A stretch of DNA of 64,000 nucleotides from contig NC_087067.1 in NCBI RefSeq assembly GCF_963678635.1, forward strand, positions 496,001 through 560,000. The letters run 5' to 3'. Position 1 is the first letter of the stretch; every line of letters starts with the position of its first letter. The position numbers and the translations under genes are program-made. This DNA is from Symsagittifera roscoffensis (lineage: Eukaryota; Xenacoelomorpha; Acoela; Convolutidae). Of this stretch, positions 19,824 to 29,992 are shown piece after piece. The notes under the pieces are model-generated. The model was not told where the DNA came from. It worked only from the letters and a program-made list of their open reading frames with translations, and searched no databases.

Positions 19824-22429
19824 AATTATTAATTTTGTTCCAACTCCTTTTTCTAGTAATCTCAAATCAAAACATAAACCCTTCCCCCCGTACAGGACCA
19901 CAAGATCTATTAGTAACACATTACGATTGTGAAGAAAATGAACAAAAAACACTACACAAATATGCAATAAATCAAGTGTCACAATGTGAAACAGAACCAC
20001 AAGCTATAGAAACCACAAATGTAATAGCAACACTCTATTCAAAAGCCCGAGCAACAACAGTTACAGGTTATAAATTCACAGCAACATTCTCCGAAAAGAA
20101 AGTACATTGTTCACAAGTCTCTAACGGAAACAAAAACCGACTTGACCATGAATCATTCTACCAGAGTAATATAGAACGTCTTTTACATCTCAATCCCGAC
20201 GATTGTAAGAATGAATTACTTAGATTAAACATCACACAAAATAAAAACTCCGAAAGAAAGTTAGTTAACTTTCAAGTTTTTTCAGACTCCGTACATCAAT
20301 CACAACTTGAAAGACACCAAGGACATATAAAATTAGACGACAAATACCCGTATAACGGCGCACACGGACGATTAACCTATGACCTACACGATAAACATTG
20401 GATACCACACATTGGTATAAATAACCCATCAAACTGCAAAGCAGACACGAAAAATAAAGGATACCAAGAAATAATGTTTTTCGATTGGAAAATACAACTC
20501 GAAAAAATACAACTCACACGAGATTTATCTGATAACACAATGATCTATCAAGGAATCCGATTACCTTGTAAAAATGATCAAGGATATTGCGACCCTACAA
20601 CGAGAACACAAGCAACAATTGTTTGGTTCCCCGAAGTTACATGTACAACATTTCAAGTAGCAAGAGTACACGCTCGTATGATCAAATTTCACGACAAATA
20701 TTTCATACAATCAATACCATATGAACAAGTAAATCCATCACGAAAAATAAGTACTGATTTTCGAAACATTCACAAAATAGAAAATAAATTAACACGTTTT
20801 CAAATATATCAAGAAACAGAACTTGCATGTAAATATAGAAATCCACTTCATAAAACACAATACTCTGAAATACTAGTTGAATACGAAAATGGATTCGACA
20901 TGACCACTGGAAAGATAAAAATCGACCCATACGCCACAAGTAAACGCCAAAATGAAGGAACATCATATATACCAGTTAAATTTCAAAAAAGCACAGGTCA
21001 ACCTGGTGGACATCTAAAACCCCAAGACGCTCATAGCACACGTTTACAAGAATTATCACTAATGAATACTACATATTTCGGTAATATCCACTATGATTTT
21101 CACTTAGACATGAAACTAGATTATACAATTAGCCGCATTTTTCAAGAAATGTCACTCTCCGAATTAGAAACACTACACCAACTATGCGAATTAGAACGAA
21201 CACAAATATTACAATCACTTGCACTAGCAGTATTAAAAATACCCTATGCAGGATACTTATTATCAGGAAATAGATCAAATTTTTTAGACTATGAAGGAAA
21301 CATCTTATGGTTTTATACTTGCACTAAAAAAGTATCACCACTATACGTTTTTGAAGATAAACGTTGTTATAAAAGAATCCCTATCTTTTATAAGAATAAA
21401 GTACATTTCGTGGATACACTTTCACGAAGAACCTATTTCTGGGATACCGCAGTCCCATGTGGATCAGAAAATAGCCACAATGTAGTACAACTAAATCCTG
21501 ATGAAAATAAATATTATCTTCTCACTCCATATCCCACATTAATGCAACCACTCAAAAAATTTTCACCAGAAAGCATTCGCGCTATTGCTCGCAACCCAAA
21601 TATAGACTTACAATCAATAGGAATATACTCAAAATCAGATATTCAACATCACATTAGAACACAACAATTCCAAGAATTATTAACACAAATGGACACTATA
21701 CAAAGACAATCAATTGACCAAAATCTACGCAAACTTGCAGAAACCGCAGGATTTGCCGATATCTACACGCAAGACTATAGCGGATATTTTAAAGACATTA
21801 AAGATTATATATATCTAAACGGCGAAAAATACCGTCCCCAAGATATATCACCAATCAACATTTTTAGCTTTGTTACACTCAAAAATGAGATCCTCGATTT
21901 TCTAGGATGGCCCTACTACATCTTAGAAAAATTGACTATTTTATACGCAATGTTTAACTTTATTGGATTTCTTTTCTCACTTTTAAAAGGAATCTACAAC
22001 ACATGTGCTATACACACACAAGTCAATAGACAAGCAAGCGTAGCACGCATACTCTTTGCAGGATTTTTCGGAATTTTTTCCACATCTATAAACAAAATTC
22101 TTTTAGACGCACAAATAAAAGAATACAACACAAAAATAGCAACACGACAAAACACATACGACGAAGAACATAACAATGTAGACACAACGCCAACGGCACC
22201 ACAATTACCACCCCTACCACATAACCATCCACTATCCCTAGTCCCACGAAATTTTCGAAATTTAGCAATCACACATAATCCAAATTTTCGACTCACCACA
22301 TCACAAAGTCCCATCCAACATTTAATGACACATCAGTCACAAGATGATAATACTTATGAACAAATTATTGAACAACCCCATACCACCGCTTTTCAGTCTC
22401 AAAATAATAATTTTTTTAGCCCACGATGA
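19811..22429 (+). CDS. env: envelope-like glycoprotein, 872 aa
   Basis: Begins with a clear signal peptide (MYILKLLILFQLLFLVIS). The long ectodomain is Cys-containing, with several N-x-S/T sites. A transmembrane segment lies at about 706-730 (ILYAMFNFIGFLFSLL), and a cytoplasmic tail of about 140 residues contains a second hydrophobic stretch (about 745-770). Size and layout fit a class III-type fusion glycoprotein. The GNRSNFLDYEG region near 485-500 and the following RIPIFY...FVD region recall glycoproteins of chuvirus-like negative-strand RNA viruses and the env genes that some invertebrate retroelements took from them. That is recollection, not an alignment. The frame is intact. The stop overlaps the next ORF start as ATGA. 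Confidence 0.82.
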   Translation: MYILKLLILFQLLFLVISNQNINPSPRTGPQDLLVTHYDCEENEQKTLHKYAINQVSQCETEPQAIETTNVIATLYSKARATTVTGYKFTATFSEKKVHCSQVSNGNKNRLDHESFYQSNIERLLHLNPDDCKNELLRLNITQNKNSERKLVNFQVFSDSVHQSQLERHQGHIKLDDKYPYNGAHGRLTYDLHDKHWIPHIGINNPSNCKADTKNKGYQEIMFFDWKIQLEKIQLTRDLSDNTMIYQGIRLPCKNDQGYCDPTTRTQATIVWFPEVTCTTFQVARVHARMIKFHDKYFIQSIPYEQVNPSRKISTDFRNIHKIENKLTRFQIYQETELACKYRNPLHKTQYSEILVEYENGFDMTTGKIKIDPYATSKRQNEGTSYIPVKFQKSTGQPGGHLKPQDAHSTRLQELSLMNTTYFGNIHYDFHLDMKLDYTISRIFQEMSLSELETLHQLCELERTQILQSLALAVLKIPYAGYLLSGNRSNFLDYEGNILWFYTCTKKVSPLYVFEDKRCYKRIPIFYKNKVHFVDTLSRRTYFWDTAVPCGSENSHNVVQLNPDENKYYLLTPYPTLMQPLKKFSPESIRAIARNPNIDLQSIGIYSKSDIQHHIRTQQFQELLTQMDTIQRQSIDQNLRKLAETAGFADIYTQDYSGYFKDIKDYIYLNGEKYRPQDISPINIFSFVTLKNEILDFLGWPYYILEKLTILYAMFNFIGFLFSLLKGIYNTCAIHTQVNRQASVARILFAGFFGIFSTSINKILLDAQIKEYNTKIATRQNTYDEEHNNVDTTPTAPQLPPLPHNHPLSLVPRNFRNLAITHNPNFRLTTSQSPIQHLMTHQSQDDNTYEQIIEQPHTTAFQSQNNNFFSPR

Positions 22430-24231
22430 GCCGACAACTTGGATCACTACACCGATCAAATTCCCACCCAACCAATCTCACCTCTCCAATCCCAATAATA
22501 CCACTTTTTGCTTTTCCGCCACCCGATTTCCCATCTAGTAATGTAACATCAGGCATGAATTCCGACACTAACTCACATATCTCAATTTTATACTCCATCT
22601 CACAACTCAATAACCCGAATATTGAAACCCCCGATGAATTTGCCGACTCAGAACCATCCCCATCCAATAATTTTCATAACTCTTCTAAATTTTCTCAACC
22701 CCCTTTTCAACCCATATTATCCAATAACCCTGACCCAATCACTTCCACACCCTCTTATGCTTCCCAAGTTACCCCAACCTACTCCTCATACCATTCTGAC
22801 CAATCATCTCATTCTCCCGACACCCCCCGAATCTCCCCAGAGCTAGATAATTTTATTACCCTCCAACAACAACCCTACCACCTTAATACCCCAACCATAA
22901 ACCAAATCTCCTCCACTATAAATTCATCCAACCCCCCTACCCCTACACTCTCTTCAGATTATAATGAATCATTAACACCGTCATCCACATCCACTATATC
23001 TTCACTCAACACTAATAGAGCTTATCGCACTTTTAAAAGAAAGTTCCCCAACCATCCTTTCCCAGCAAAACCAGGAACAGCCCGTGAATACATCAACCAC
23101 CCCAAACATACTAACACGAAAGAATTTTTAGCCATCACCTTACCCTCATTCCCACAATACACCTTAAACACCCCTCACGACACTAACGAAACACGCAACT
23201 TTGTAGATGAATACGTTTTAATGCCCACTCTCTCTTGGACCTCATACTATCATTTCACTAACCCTCTTTGCTTACCTTTATCCAGCACTCCCATCGATAT
23301 AGAACGAAATAAGGACATGCTATATCGACTAACTACACCACTAACCGCTAGACAATTTACTTACGTTGGATATAAGAAATCACTAAAAATACACACTGCA
23401 CCTAGAGCTAATGAATATACACTAGAATACTACGATCACAACATCATCAGAGCTAACCAAGATCAATTTCTAGACGACGATCGCTTCGCTAATCCACAAA
23501 TCACCGAGAAATTTTTCATCAAGACACCATATGTATTTACACTAAACATCTTCGACCGTAAATATGACCACATTATTTCAGAAGCACTAACAGACACACA
23601 AGCATACGAAAGTTTTAAAGAACGCTTCCAAATATTTTCACTAACCTTTCATTTCCTTGCACCGCACGAAAGAGATTTGCACTGCTCACACGATATTATG
23701 TTGCGCACTAAACAAACCCACACATACAGTTATTATCGTTTCATCCAAAATCACTTTGACCTACACACACCTTCTAGACAACCACACCATCGTTTTCAAT
23801 TCATTAATTCAAAATACACTTCACCATATTTCCTAAATTTCACATATTGTATTAAAGACACTAACCTTCATGGTATTCTTCGTAATTATGACCCCATAAC
23901 CCAAATGTACATCTTCTGTCCCATCATCAAGACCTTCAACGCCGACGAAAACCGACCCTTCCTTATCCCGCACGAGTTTGTACAACCTATAGATATCCCA
24001 ATATTAGAATTCATCCACAACACTAAATTTAATCACAAATTATATAACTTAATCCAAAACACACCTTATGAGTTTGCAGTTGGCACTGAAGAATTAACCA
24101 CCATTAAGGCACTTCAATTGCTTTGGCCACTACTTCAGACTAAAAATATCATCCGCATCTTAGCTAAACTACTAACAACTTCAGATCTAATTCACGACAT
24201 TTTCCCCCACGGTTTTTTCCCCGACGACTAA
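22426..24231 (+). CDS. orphan 3' ORF, 601 aa, conserved in second copy
   Basis: Its ATG overlaps the env stop (ATGA, 22426-22429). Residues 1-205 are Ser/Pro/Thr/Asn-rich and disordered. Residues about 205-601 look like one globular domain rich in Phe, Tyr, His and Asp (for example REYINHP, ERDLHCSHDIMLR, HGFFPDD at the end). No signal peptide or membrane segment. I know no family that matches. The second element copy in this window encodes a 602-aa version without frameshift or stop. The two differ mainly in the disordered part and often at silent sites, which argues for selection. The stop is followed directly by a splice donor. Confidence 0.85.
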   Translation: MSRQLGSLHRSNSHPTNLTSPIPIIPLFAFPPPDFPSSNVTSGMNSDTNSHISILYSISQLNNPNIETPDEFADSEPSPSNNFHNSSKFSQPPFQPILSNNPDPITSTPSYASQVTPTYSSYHSDQSSHSPDTPRISPELDNFITLQQQPYHLNTPTINQISSTINSSNPPTPTLSSDYNESLTPSSTSTISSLNTNRAYRTFKRKFPNHPFPAKPGTAREYINHPKHTNTKEFLAITLPSFPQYTLNTPHDTNETRNFVDEYVLMPTLSWTSYYHFTNPLCLPLSSTPIDIERNKDMLYRLTTPLTARQFTYVGYKKSLKIHTAPRANEYTLEYYDHNIIRANQDQFLDDDRFANPQITEKFFIKTPYVFTLNIFDRKYDHIISEALTDTQAYESFKERFQIFSLTFHFLAPHERDLHCSHDIMLRTKQTHTYSYYRFIQNHFDLHTPSRQPHHRFQFINSKYTSPYFLNFTYCIKDTNLHGILRNYDPITQMYIFCPIIKTFNADENRPFLIPHEFVQPIDIPILEFIHNTKFNHKLYNLIQNTPYEFAVGTEELTTIKALQLLWPLLQTKNIIRILAKLLTTSDLIHDIFPHGFFPDD

Positions 24232-24234
24232 CAG

Positions 24235-24313
24235 GTAAGTATGAATTAAATAAATATTACTAACTAATTACAGTATTAAAAAACTCACCATTCTTTATCC
24301 ATGTTTTCTTTAG
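24235..24313 (+). promoter_or_regulatory. intron in element 3' region
   Basis: TAA-CAG|GTAAGT: the donor begins three bases after the stop of the 601-aa ORF. An internal TACTAAC matches a branch site and the acceptor is TTTTCTTTAG. The second copy keeps both splice sites (61892-61967, minus strand) although the interior has changed, which supports a real intron of about 75-80 bases. Confidence 0.7.
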
Positions 24314-25850
24314 ATTTTTAGCTTTCATCCGACAATCACCTACAAAAACCACAAAAGACAAATAAAAAATCGCAAATTTCATCAAACAATTTTAAAATTC
24401 TATTATTAATCTCTTACACTTATAAATTATTAAATTTAATATCAATGCAGTAAATTCATTTATAAAATTTTCCCCCCAAGCAGTAAATCTAATTATGATG
24501 AAAATTTGTAACTTAAAATTCCCCCATAACTAGCAGTAAATTTCCAAATTCTATGTAGTAAATTGATTAAATGCAAACGCAGTACTAACATTTTGATATT
24601 TTCATTCATTCACACAGAAATTCTATCCACACTCGCACAGCTCGCCCACGAAGAATTGTTTAAAATAATGAATTTCAGTTTCAAGTTTTCACACTCAATA
24701 ACTCTAACATAAAATAACATGTTTCAAACTTTCCTTTAACCCGGTTGGAAAGGAATCATATACTAAACAAAACTAACCAACGCAGCTTACTAAATACCAC
24801 AAATCATAGAATAACAGCATGACTAAGAAAAGGAAACCAACGGTACCCAAACCGGATTAACCCAGTTTAAAACTGGATAATTTATTCTTTTGAAGACTAT
24901 TATAAAGTCTCAGAAAGAAATCATAAAACACAAAAAAGTCGAAAGACAAACCCATACCACAAACAATTTGATTTTTGGAAAAAGGACATAACCAACAAGA
25001 CATAAGAAAGACCACAACAAACCCAACATAAAACGTTGTCACATAACAGGACCCCTCACAAAAACCGCATGAAATCATACTTCCACCCCTGGCCTAACCC
25101 ACCAGGAAGGACGTCCTGAGCATGCTCTATAGCCGGCCTAACCCACCGCGCTACATCCACGCTTTGTGACCACACTCCTATTTTTAATAAGAGCTATTCA
25201 AGGGTGAGTAACTCTTCAAAATAACCGAACTAAAACAAAAAGCTTTTGTGAAAACAATTAACTAAAATCATAATTAAAAAATATTAAACTAATAAAAGTT
25301 TTATAAAATGTAAATTACATGATGCAATACATAGATCAGAATACAACACCAAGGACGAACATCAAAAGACAAAACGACCCCACCACACTCGAGAGAGAAT
25401 GACCAACTACTATCAATATGCCGCTCACAACCACAACTCAAAGGATTTAGAGTACGACTTGACCTCGCAGAAAAGGACTTCATTGAACTAGACCAATGAC
25501 CACCTCGATGTTCAAGTATACGTACAGATCCGAGAAACCAGGCATCCCCTCCACGTACAATCTCCACGCCATTCCCAAGCTAGATCAGATACAAAAGAAG
25601 TTCTCCTCGAAGAACAGAAAAACCTGACATAGCCAACCATTCTGAAACCAGAATTGATTTTGTTGCAGAGACTCAGTCGTTGTCACAAAAAGAACACAAC
25701 GTCTTATGTCCCTAACTCCAGCTTCCTGGAACTTCTTTAACAAAGAAGAAGCGGAAGAAAATTATGATGTTCGCCAAATACCAACGTCCATCATCCATCT
25801 TTTGAATTACAGAAGAACTGTTCTAAAAAACTCTGTAAAACCCGGATGGG
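24314..25850 (+). other. element 3' noncoding region
   Basis: About 1.5 kb with no sense ORF. It corresponds to 60402-61891 of copy 2 with many substitutions and indels. The antisense open frame near 25301-25567 is not preserved in frame between copies. The bases just before the 3' LTR are AAAACCCGGATGGG, so there is only a short purine-rich tract instead of a classic polypurine tract. Confidence 0.6.
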
Positions 25851-26260
25851 TGGAACCTGATCTAAACTACATTTTATGATTGGATAAATTAGATATTTTA
25901 CCAATGTAAAGTATTTAATATTAACCAATCATGATCCATCTAACTAACAACCCACTTATTTGTAAGTGCTGAAATTACTTGTAATTTCAGCACCAGAGAG
26001 ATTTGAATTTAACTTAGAAATTAGTTGCACTCTCCCGAGTACTTCAGCAGCCGCAATAAACCAGTATACCCTAGATCTATTGAGCCTAGCAGAGACTAGT
26101 TAAACAACCTGAGACTAGATAGTATAAGAGTAAGATTAGGATCGGTATTAGACTAAGAAGTTGCACGAATCTATCCGGCCGAAAATAAGATAGCGTGACG
26201 AGCAGACGGTGTACCCTATCCGAAATTACTCTATGAGTTATACACTCCAGTCATAACTCA
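25851..26260 (+). repeat. 3' LTR
   Basis: 410 bp, identical by eye to 7376-7785 and followed by the ATGG target duplication. AATAAA lies at 26055-26060. Confidence 0.95.
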
Positions 26261-26953
26261 ATGGATAATAATCGATTATTTTGAATTTTCGTGGTCTGTC
26301 TCAAAAAATTTCGATAATAATCGATTATAATCAAATAAAAATGGATTTTAATGAAACTATTTTTCTAATCAATGAAATCCGAATAAAATTACAAAATAAT
26401 CGATTATAATCCAATGAAAATGGATTATAATCTTTATTTTTTTATGTCAATGTAATCCATTATAATCGATTATAATTCATTAAAAATGGATTGTATTCGT
26501 AATACTTCTTATGACAATATAATCCACTATAATCGATTATAATCGATTATAATGGATTTTTTGAGAGGTTATTCGTGAAATTTACAACTTTCATCAAATT
26601 TATCTCGTTTCTTGTTTAGTGCAGTTGCTATGTAATACTTTTCATAAAATGTTACATATCACGATAAATATAATATATATTGTGGTTTGAACGGTGTTTA
26701 CCCCCCCCCCCCCCACCCAGTTTACTTTACCCCCCTTCCCCCTGATTACTTTATCCCCCCCCCAGTTAACTTTACCCCCTTCCCCCTGTTTACTTCACAC
26801 CCCCCATTGGCTTTAACTACCCCCTTTAAGCACAAAAGCCATTCGTTATTGTTATCCTATTTATTGGTAGATTTTGGGGGAGTGGGTTTATGATTGACAA
26901 CCCCCTCTCTTTAATTGCGGGGAGTTAAAAATTACTTGAGGGGTGACGTTAGA
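25879..26953 (+). repeat. tandem duplication unit 1 (LTR part plus flank)
   Basis: The 3' portion of the 3' LTR, the ATGG flank and about 690 bp of host repeat. This whole block is repeated at 26994-28070 with very few differences. Confidence 0.85.
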
Positions 26954-26993
26954 ATGCTATCAGAAATTAGATCAGATACAAACAGAGTTAGAT

Positions 26994-27375
26994 ATTGGAT
27001 AAATTAGATATTTTACCAATGTAAAGTATTTAATATTAACCAATCATGATCCATCTAACTAACAACCCACTTATTTGTAAGTGCTGAAATTACTTGTAAT
27101 TTCAGCACCAGAGAGATTTGAATTTAACTTAGAAATTAGTTGCACTCTCCCGAGTACTTCAGCAGCCGCAATAAACCAGTATACCCTAGATCTATTGAGC
27201 CTAGCAGAGACTAGTTAAACAACCTGAGACTAGATAGTATAAGAGTAAGATTAGGATCGGTATTAGACTAAGAAGTTGCACGAATCTATCCGGCCGAAAA
27301 TAAGATAGCGTGACGAGCAGACGGTGTACCCTATCCGAAATTACTTTATGAGTTATACACTCCAGTCATAACTCA
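26994..27375 (+). repeat. truncated LTR copy in tandem duplication
   Basis: 382 bp lacking the first 28 bases of the LTR, followed by the same ATGG flank. Only one base change from the 3' LTR is evident (CTCTATG to CTTTATG). Because it carries the LTR-flank junction, it arose by duplication after the insertion and is not an independent solo LTR. Confidence 0.9.
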
Positions 27376-28070
27376 ATGGATAATAATCGATTATTTTGAA
27401 TTTTCGTGGTCTGTCTCAAAAAATTTCGATATTAATCGATTATAATCAAATAAAAATGGATTTTAATGAAACTATTTTTCTAATCAATGAAATCCGAATA
27501 AAATTACAAAATAATCGATTATAATCCAATGAAAATGGATTATAATCTTTATTTTTTTATGTCAATGTAATCCATTATAATCGATTATAATTCATTAAAA
27601 ATGGATTGTATTCCTAATACTTCTTATGACAATATAATCCACTATAATCGATTATAATCGATTATAATGGATTTTTTGAGAGGTTATTCGTGAAATTTAC
27701 AACTTTCATCAAATTTATCTCGTTTCTTGTTTAGTGCAGTTGCTATGTAATACTTTTCATAAAATGTTACATATCACGATAAATATAATATATATTGTGG
27801 TTTGAACGGTGTTTACCCCCCCCCCCCCCCCAGTTTACTTTACCCCCCTTCCCCCTGATTACTTTATCCCCCCCCCCCCCAGTTAACTTTACCCCCTTCC
27901 CCCTGTTTACTTCACACCCCCCATTTTTTTTAACTACCCCCTTTAAGCACAAAAGCCATTCGTTATTGTTATCCTATTTATTGGTAGATTTTGGGGGAGT
28001 GGGTTTATGATTGACAACCCCCTCTCTTTAATTGCGGGGAGTTAAAAATTACTTGAGGGGTGACGTTAGA
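27376..28070 (+). repeat. tandem duplication unit 2 flank
   Basis: Second copy of 26261-26953. It differs by a few substitutions and by C-tract lengths, and ends at the same GGGTGACGTTAGA. Confidence 0.85.
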
Positions 28071-29935
28071 CATGGCATTTAATAAAAGACATGCATTCTT
28101 TTTGCAAATTTTCAGCAAAACTTGCAACAATTCTGCAAAAATAATCAAATTTAGTTCAAAAAATATAATGTATTATAATCGATTATAATGGACTATCTTG
28201 ACAAAATTAGTCGATTTCAGTGCCAAAAATAATGGATTTTAATGGATTATAATGGATTTTTATTCTTCGAAAAAAAAATCAATTTTAATGACCACATAAT
28301 CGGTTACGTGGTCTAAATTTGCCAGAATAATGGATGATAATGACAACATTTTAGACATTATTTTTCAATATAATCGATCGATTATTATCCATGGAATTCC
28401 GGTGCAAATTATGCGCCCATCCAGTGCACAGTTTGGCCTCGTGATGATTCAATTCGTAGTAATATCTCCAGTAGCCAAAAAATCTGTGCTTACGACTTTT
28501 TCTTTGTTCACAATTGTCTGCTACGTTTCGCGATGTATACTTAAGGATTTGCTTTAAAATTTCAGATAATGTTGTCTAATAATATCACGTTTCAAGCAAA
28601 TCATTAAGTTTACAAAAGATAAGAGTGCGAAATGTATTGACACATATGAACAAAGATGGCGCTGATTTATAAAAAACAGAGCTGTTGAAAAAATTACTCG
28701 CATGTAAAACATAAGCACATTAAAAATGGATTAAAACCAGTTTTGTTATCAAAAAAAGTATGTAGATGAAAAAACAATTTCAAATTATGTTAAGTTAATC
28801 GAACTTGTTCTCACACATTTGGATCATTTTTAAATCAACCGCATATCAAAACGGAAAAAATTTTAATTTTTTTGTTCTAAATCGATTGAAGCTCATCTGT
28901 AAAGGTCTCTATACAGCTTTGTTTTGTCGAATTTTAATATGACTTACATAATTTTTAATCCATCTCTCTATTTTTAATATGATTTAGATAATTTTTAATC
29001 TATCTCTTTTCATACTTTTTTATAAAAATAGTACAAAAGTTTTTTGTATGTTTTTCACTTAGTGTTTTTTAAGCTGGTATTTGATCTGATACAAATTTTA
29101 AGATCAACTAAACTTAGCCTAATGAATTGTTTCACATTGTGTTTTTGAATTTGTTTTTTTTTTGCGGTACGTTTTCATTTCAGCTGATAATAATAGTCCT
29201 AAAATGAACATTTGAAAAAAGTTTACCAATCTCACCGCGGTAACTCTTGAATCACCAAATTTTCAGAGAATCCCCGGAAACTGTTAGTTTGCTGTGAGCA
29301 CTTCTCCCAAAATTATTGTAAATTCAAAATTCCAATCAAATCGATTCAAATCGATCCAAAACTCTAATCGATTAGACACTTAAATTGGTCCAAACTCCCA
29401 GATGAATCAATTCCAATCGATTTAGAATCCATTTCAGTTTCTAAAGTGTGCATTGTTAGTCAGATTGGATCATTCAAAGTCGGTTGAAATGGATTTAAAT
29501 CAATTCAAACGCCTTTTTTTTCAGTTCAGGTAGAAGACCGTAAATTTGAATTTTCTCGTTGCTAAACCAGTCAGAAAACTCAGATTTTTTGTGTACTGAT
29601 TCGGCAGCTTTTTACTAGACAGACTGGACATCATGGTTTTATTTGGGTTTGACTCTCGTCCGCTAGTGGTACGCTGATTTAGTCTTCAGCTGCTTCGACC
29701 GAAACCTTCTGCTCGCTACTTCTTACTAGCATTTTAGGTGTGTTGGATGTTTTTCCTAATTGATCCTTATTGTAACCCTGGGTTACTGTCTCAGCACAAG
29801 TTCTGCTAGCAATTGCGCATTCCCAGTTTGAGTGGACGCTGCGTTAATGACGATGAGAAGAAAGCAAGGCATGAACATTAATTTAGTTTTAGAGGCAAGA
29901 AATGGATGTGGGGGGGGGGGGGGGGGAGGGGGAGG

Positions 29936-29992
29936 AGGCTATGACGAATTTTTGTCGAGGAACTAACCTCGACAATGACTTCGTCATAGCCT
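29936..29992. repeat. hairpin next to G tract
   Basis: AGGCTATGACGAATTTTTGT... pairs with ...ATGACTTCGTCATAGCCT around a six-base loop (AACTAA); the stem is about 25 bp with a bulge. A 16-base G run lies immediately upstream. It may be a foldback remnant. Confidence 0.6.

Larger units (their letters stand above)
7376..26260 (+). mobile_element. Ty3/gypsy-type LTR retrotransposon with envelope and accessory ORFs (copy 1)
   Basis: An 18,885-bp element bounded by two 410-bp LTRs (TGGAACC...AACTCA) and flanked by the 4-bp duplication ATGG (7372-7375 and 26261-26264). The LTRs are identical by eye, which implies a recent insertion. Gene order is leader, small ORFs, gag, pro, RT-RNaseH-IN, small membrane ORFs, AUG-less ORF, env, orphan 3' ORF, spliced 3' region. 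The integrase lies downstream of RNase H, which with the GPY-type C-terminal module indicates the Ty3/gypsy (Metaviridae) order. It is about twice the usual length for that group. The sense strand is strikingly A/C-rich and G-poor. RT carries a deletion, so this copy is probably not autonomous. Confidence 0.95.
26261..28405. repeat. host repeat with AATCGATTAT motifs and poly-C minisatellite
   Basis: Host DNA interrupted by the retrotransposon. It is rich in TAATCGATTATAATCCATT-type palindromes. It also has a C-tract array (units like CCCCCCAGTTTACTTTA and CCCCCTTCCCCCTG) at 26701-26815 and again at 27815-27930. It ends at 28405 with the inverted partner of the 7359 repeat. Apparent proline-rich ORFs across the C tracts are translation artefacts. 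Likely a non-autonomous DNA element, but no target duplication is visible outside the inverted repeats. Confidence 0.6.

Noticed and set aside
25301..25567. Antisense ORF in the element 3' region, apparently shared with 60453-60845 of copy 2
   Set aside because: The copy-1 version has a stop about 24 codons after the corresponding start, and indels shift the frame between copies, so conservation is of DNA only.
26687..26893. Proline-rich ORFs over the C tracts (also 27795-28010)
   Set aside because: Direct translation of a simple-sequence C-tract minisatellite; lengths change with the number of C.
26994..27375. Independent solo LTR
   Set aside because: It carries the same LTR-ATGG-flank junction as the 3' LTR, so it is a segmental duplicate.
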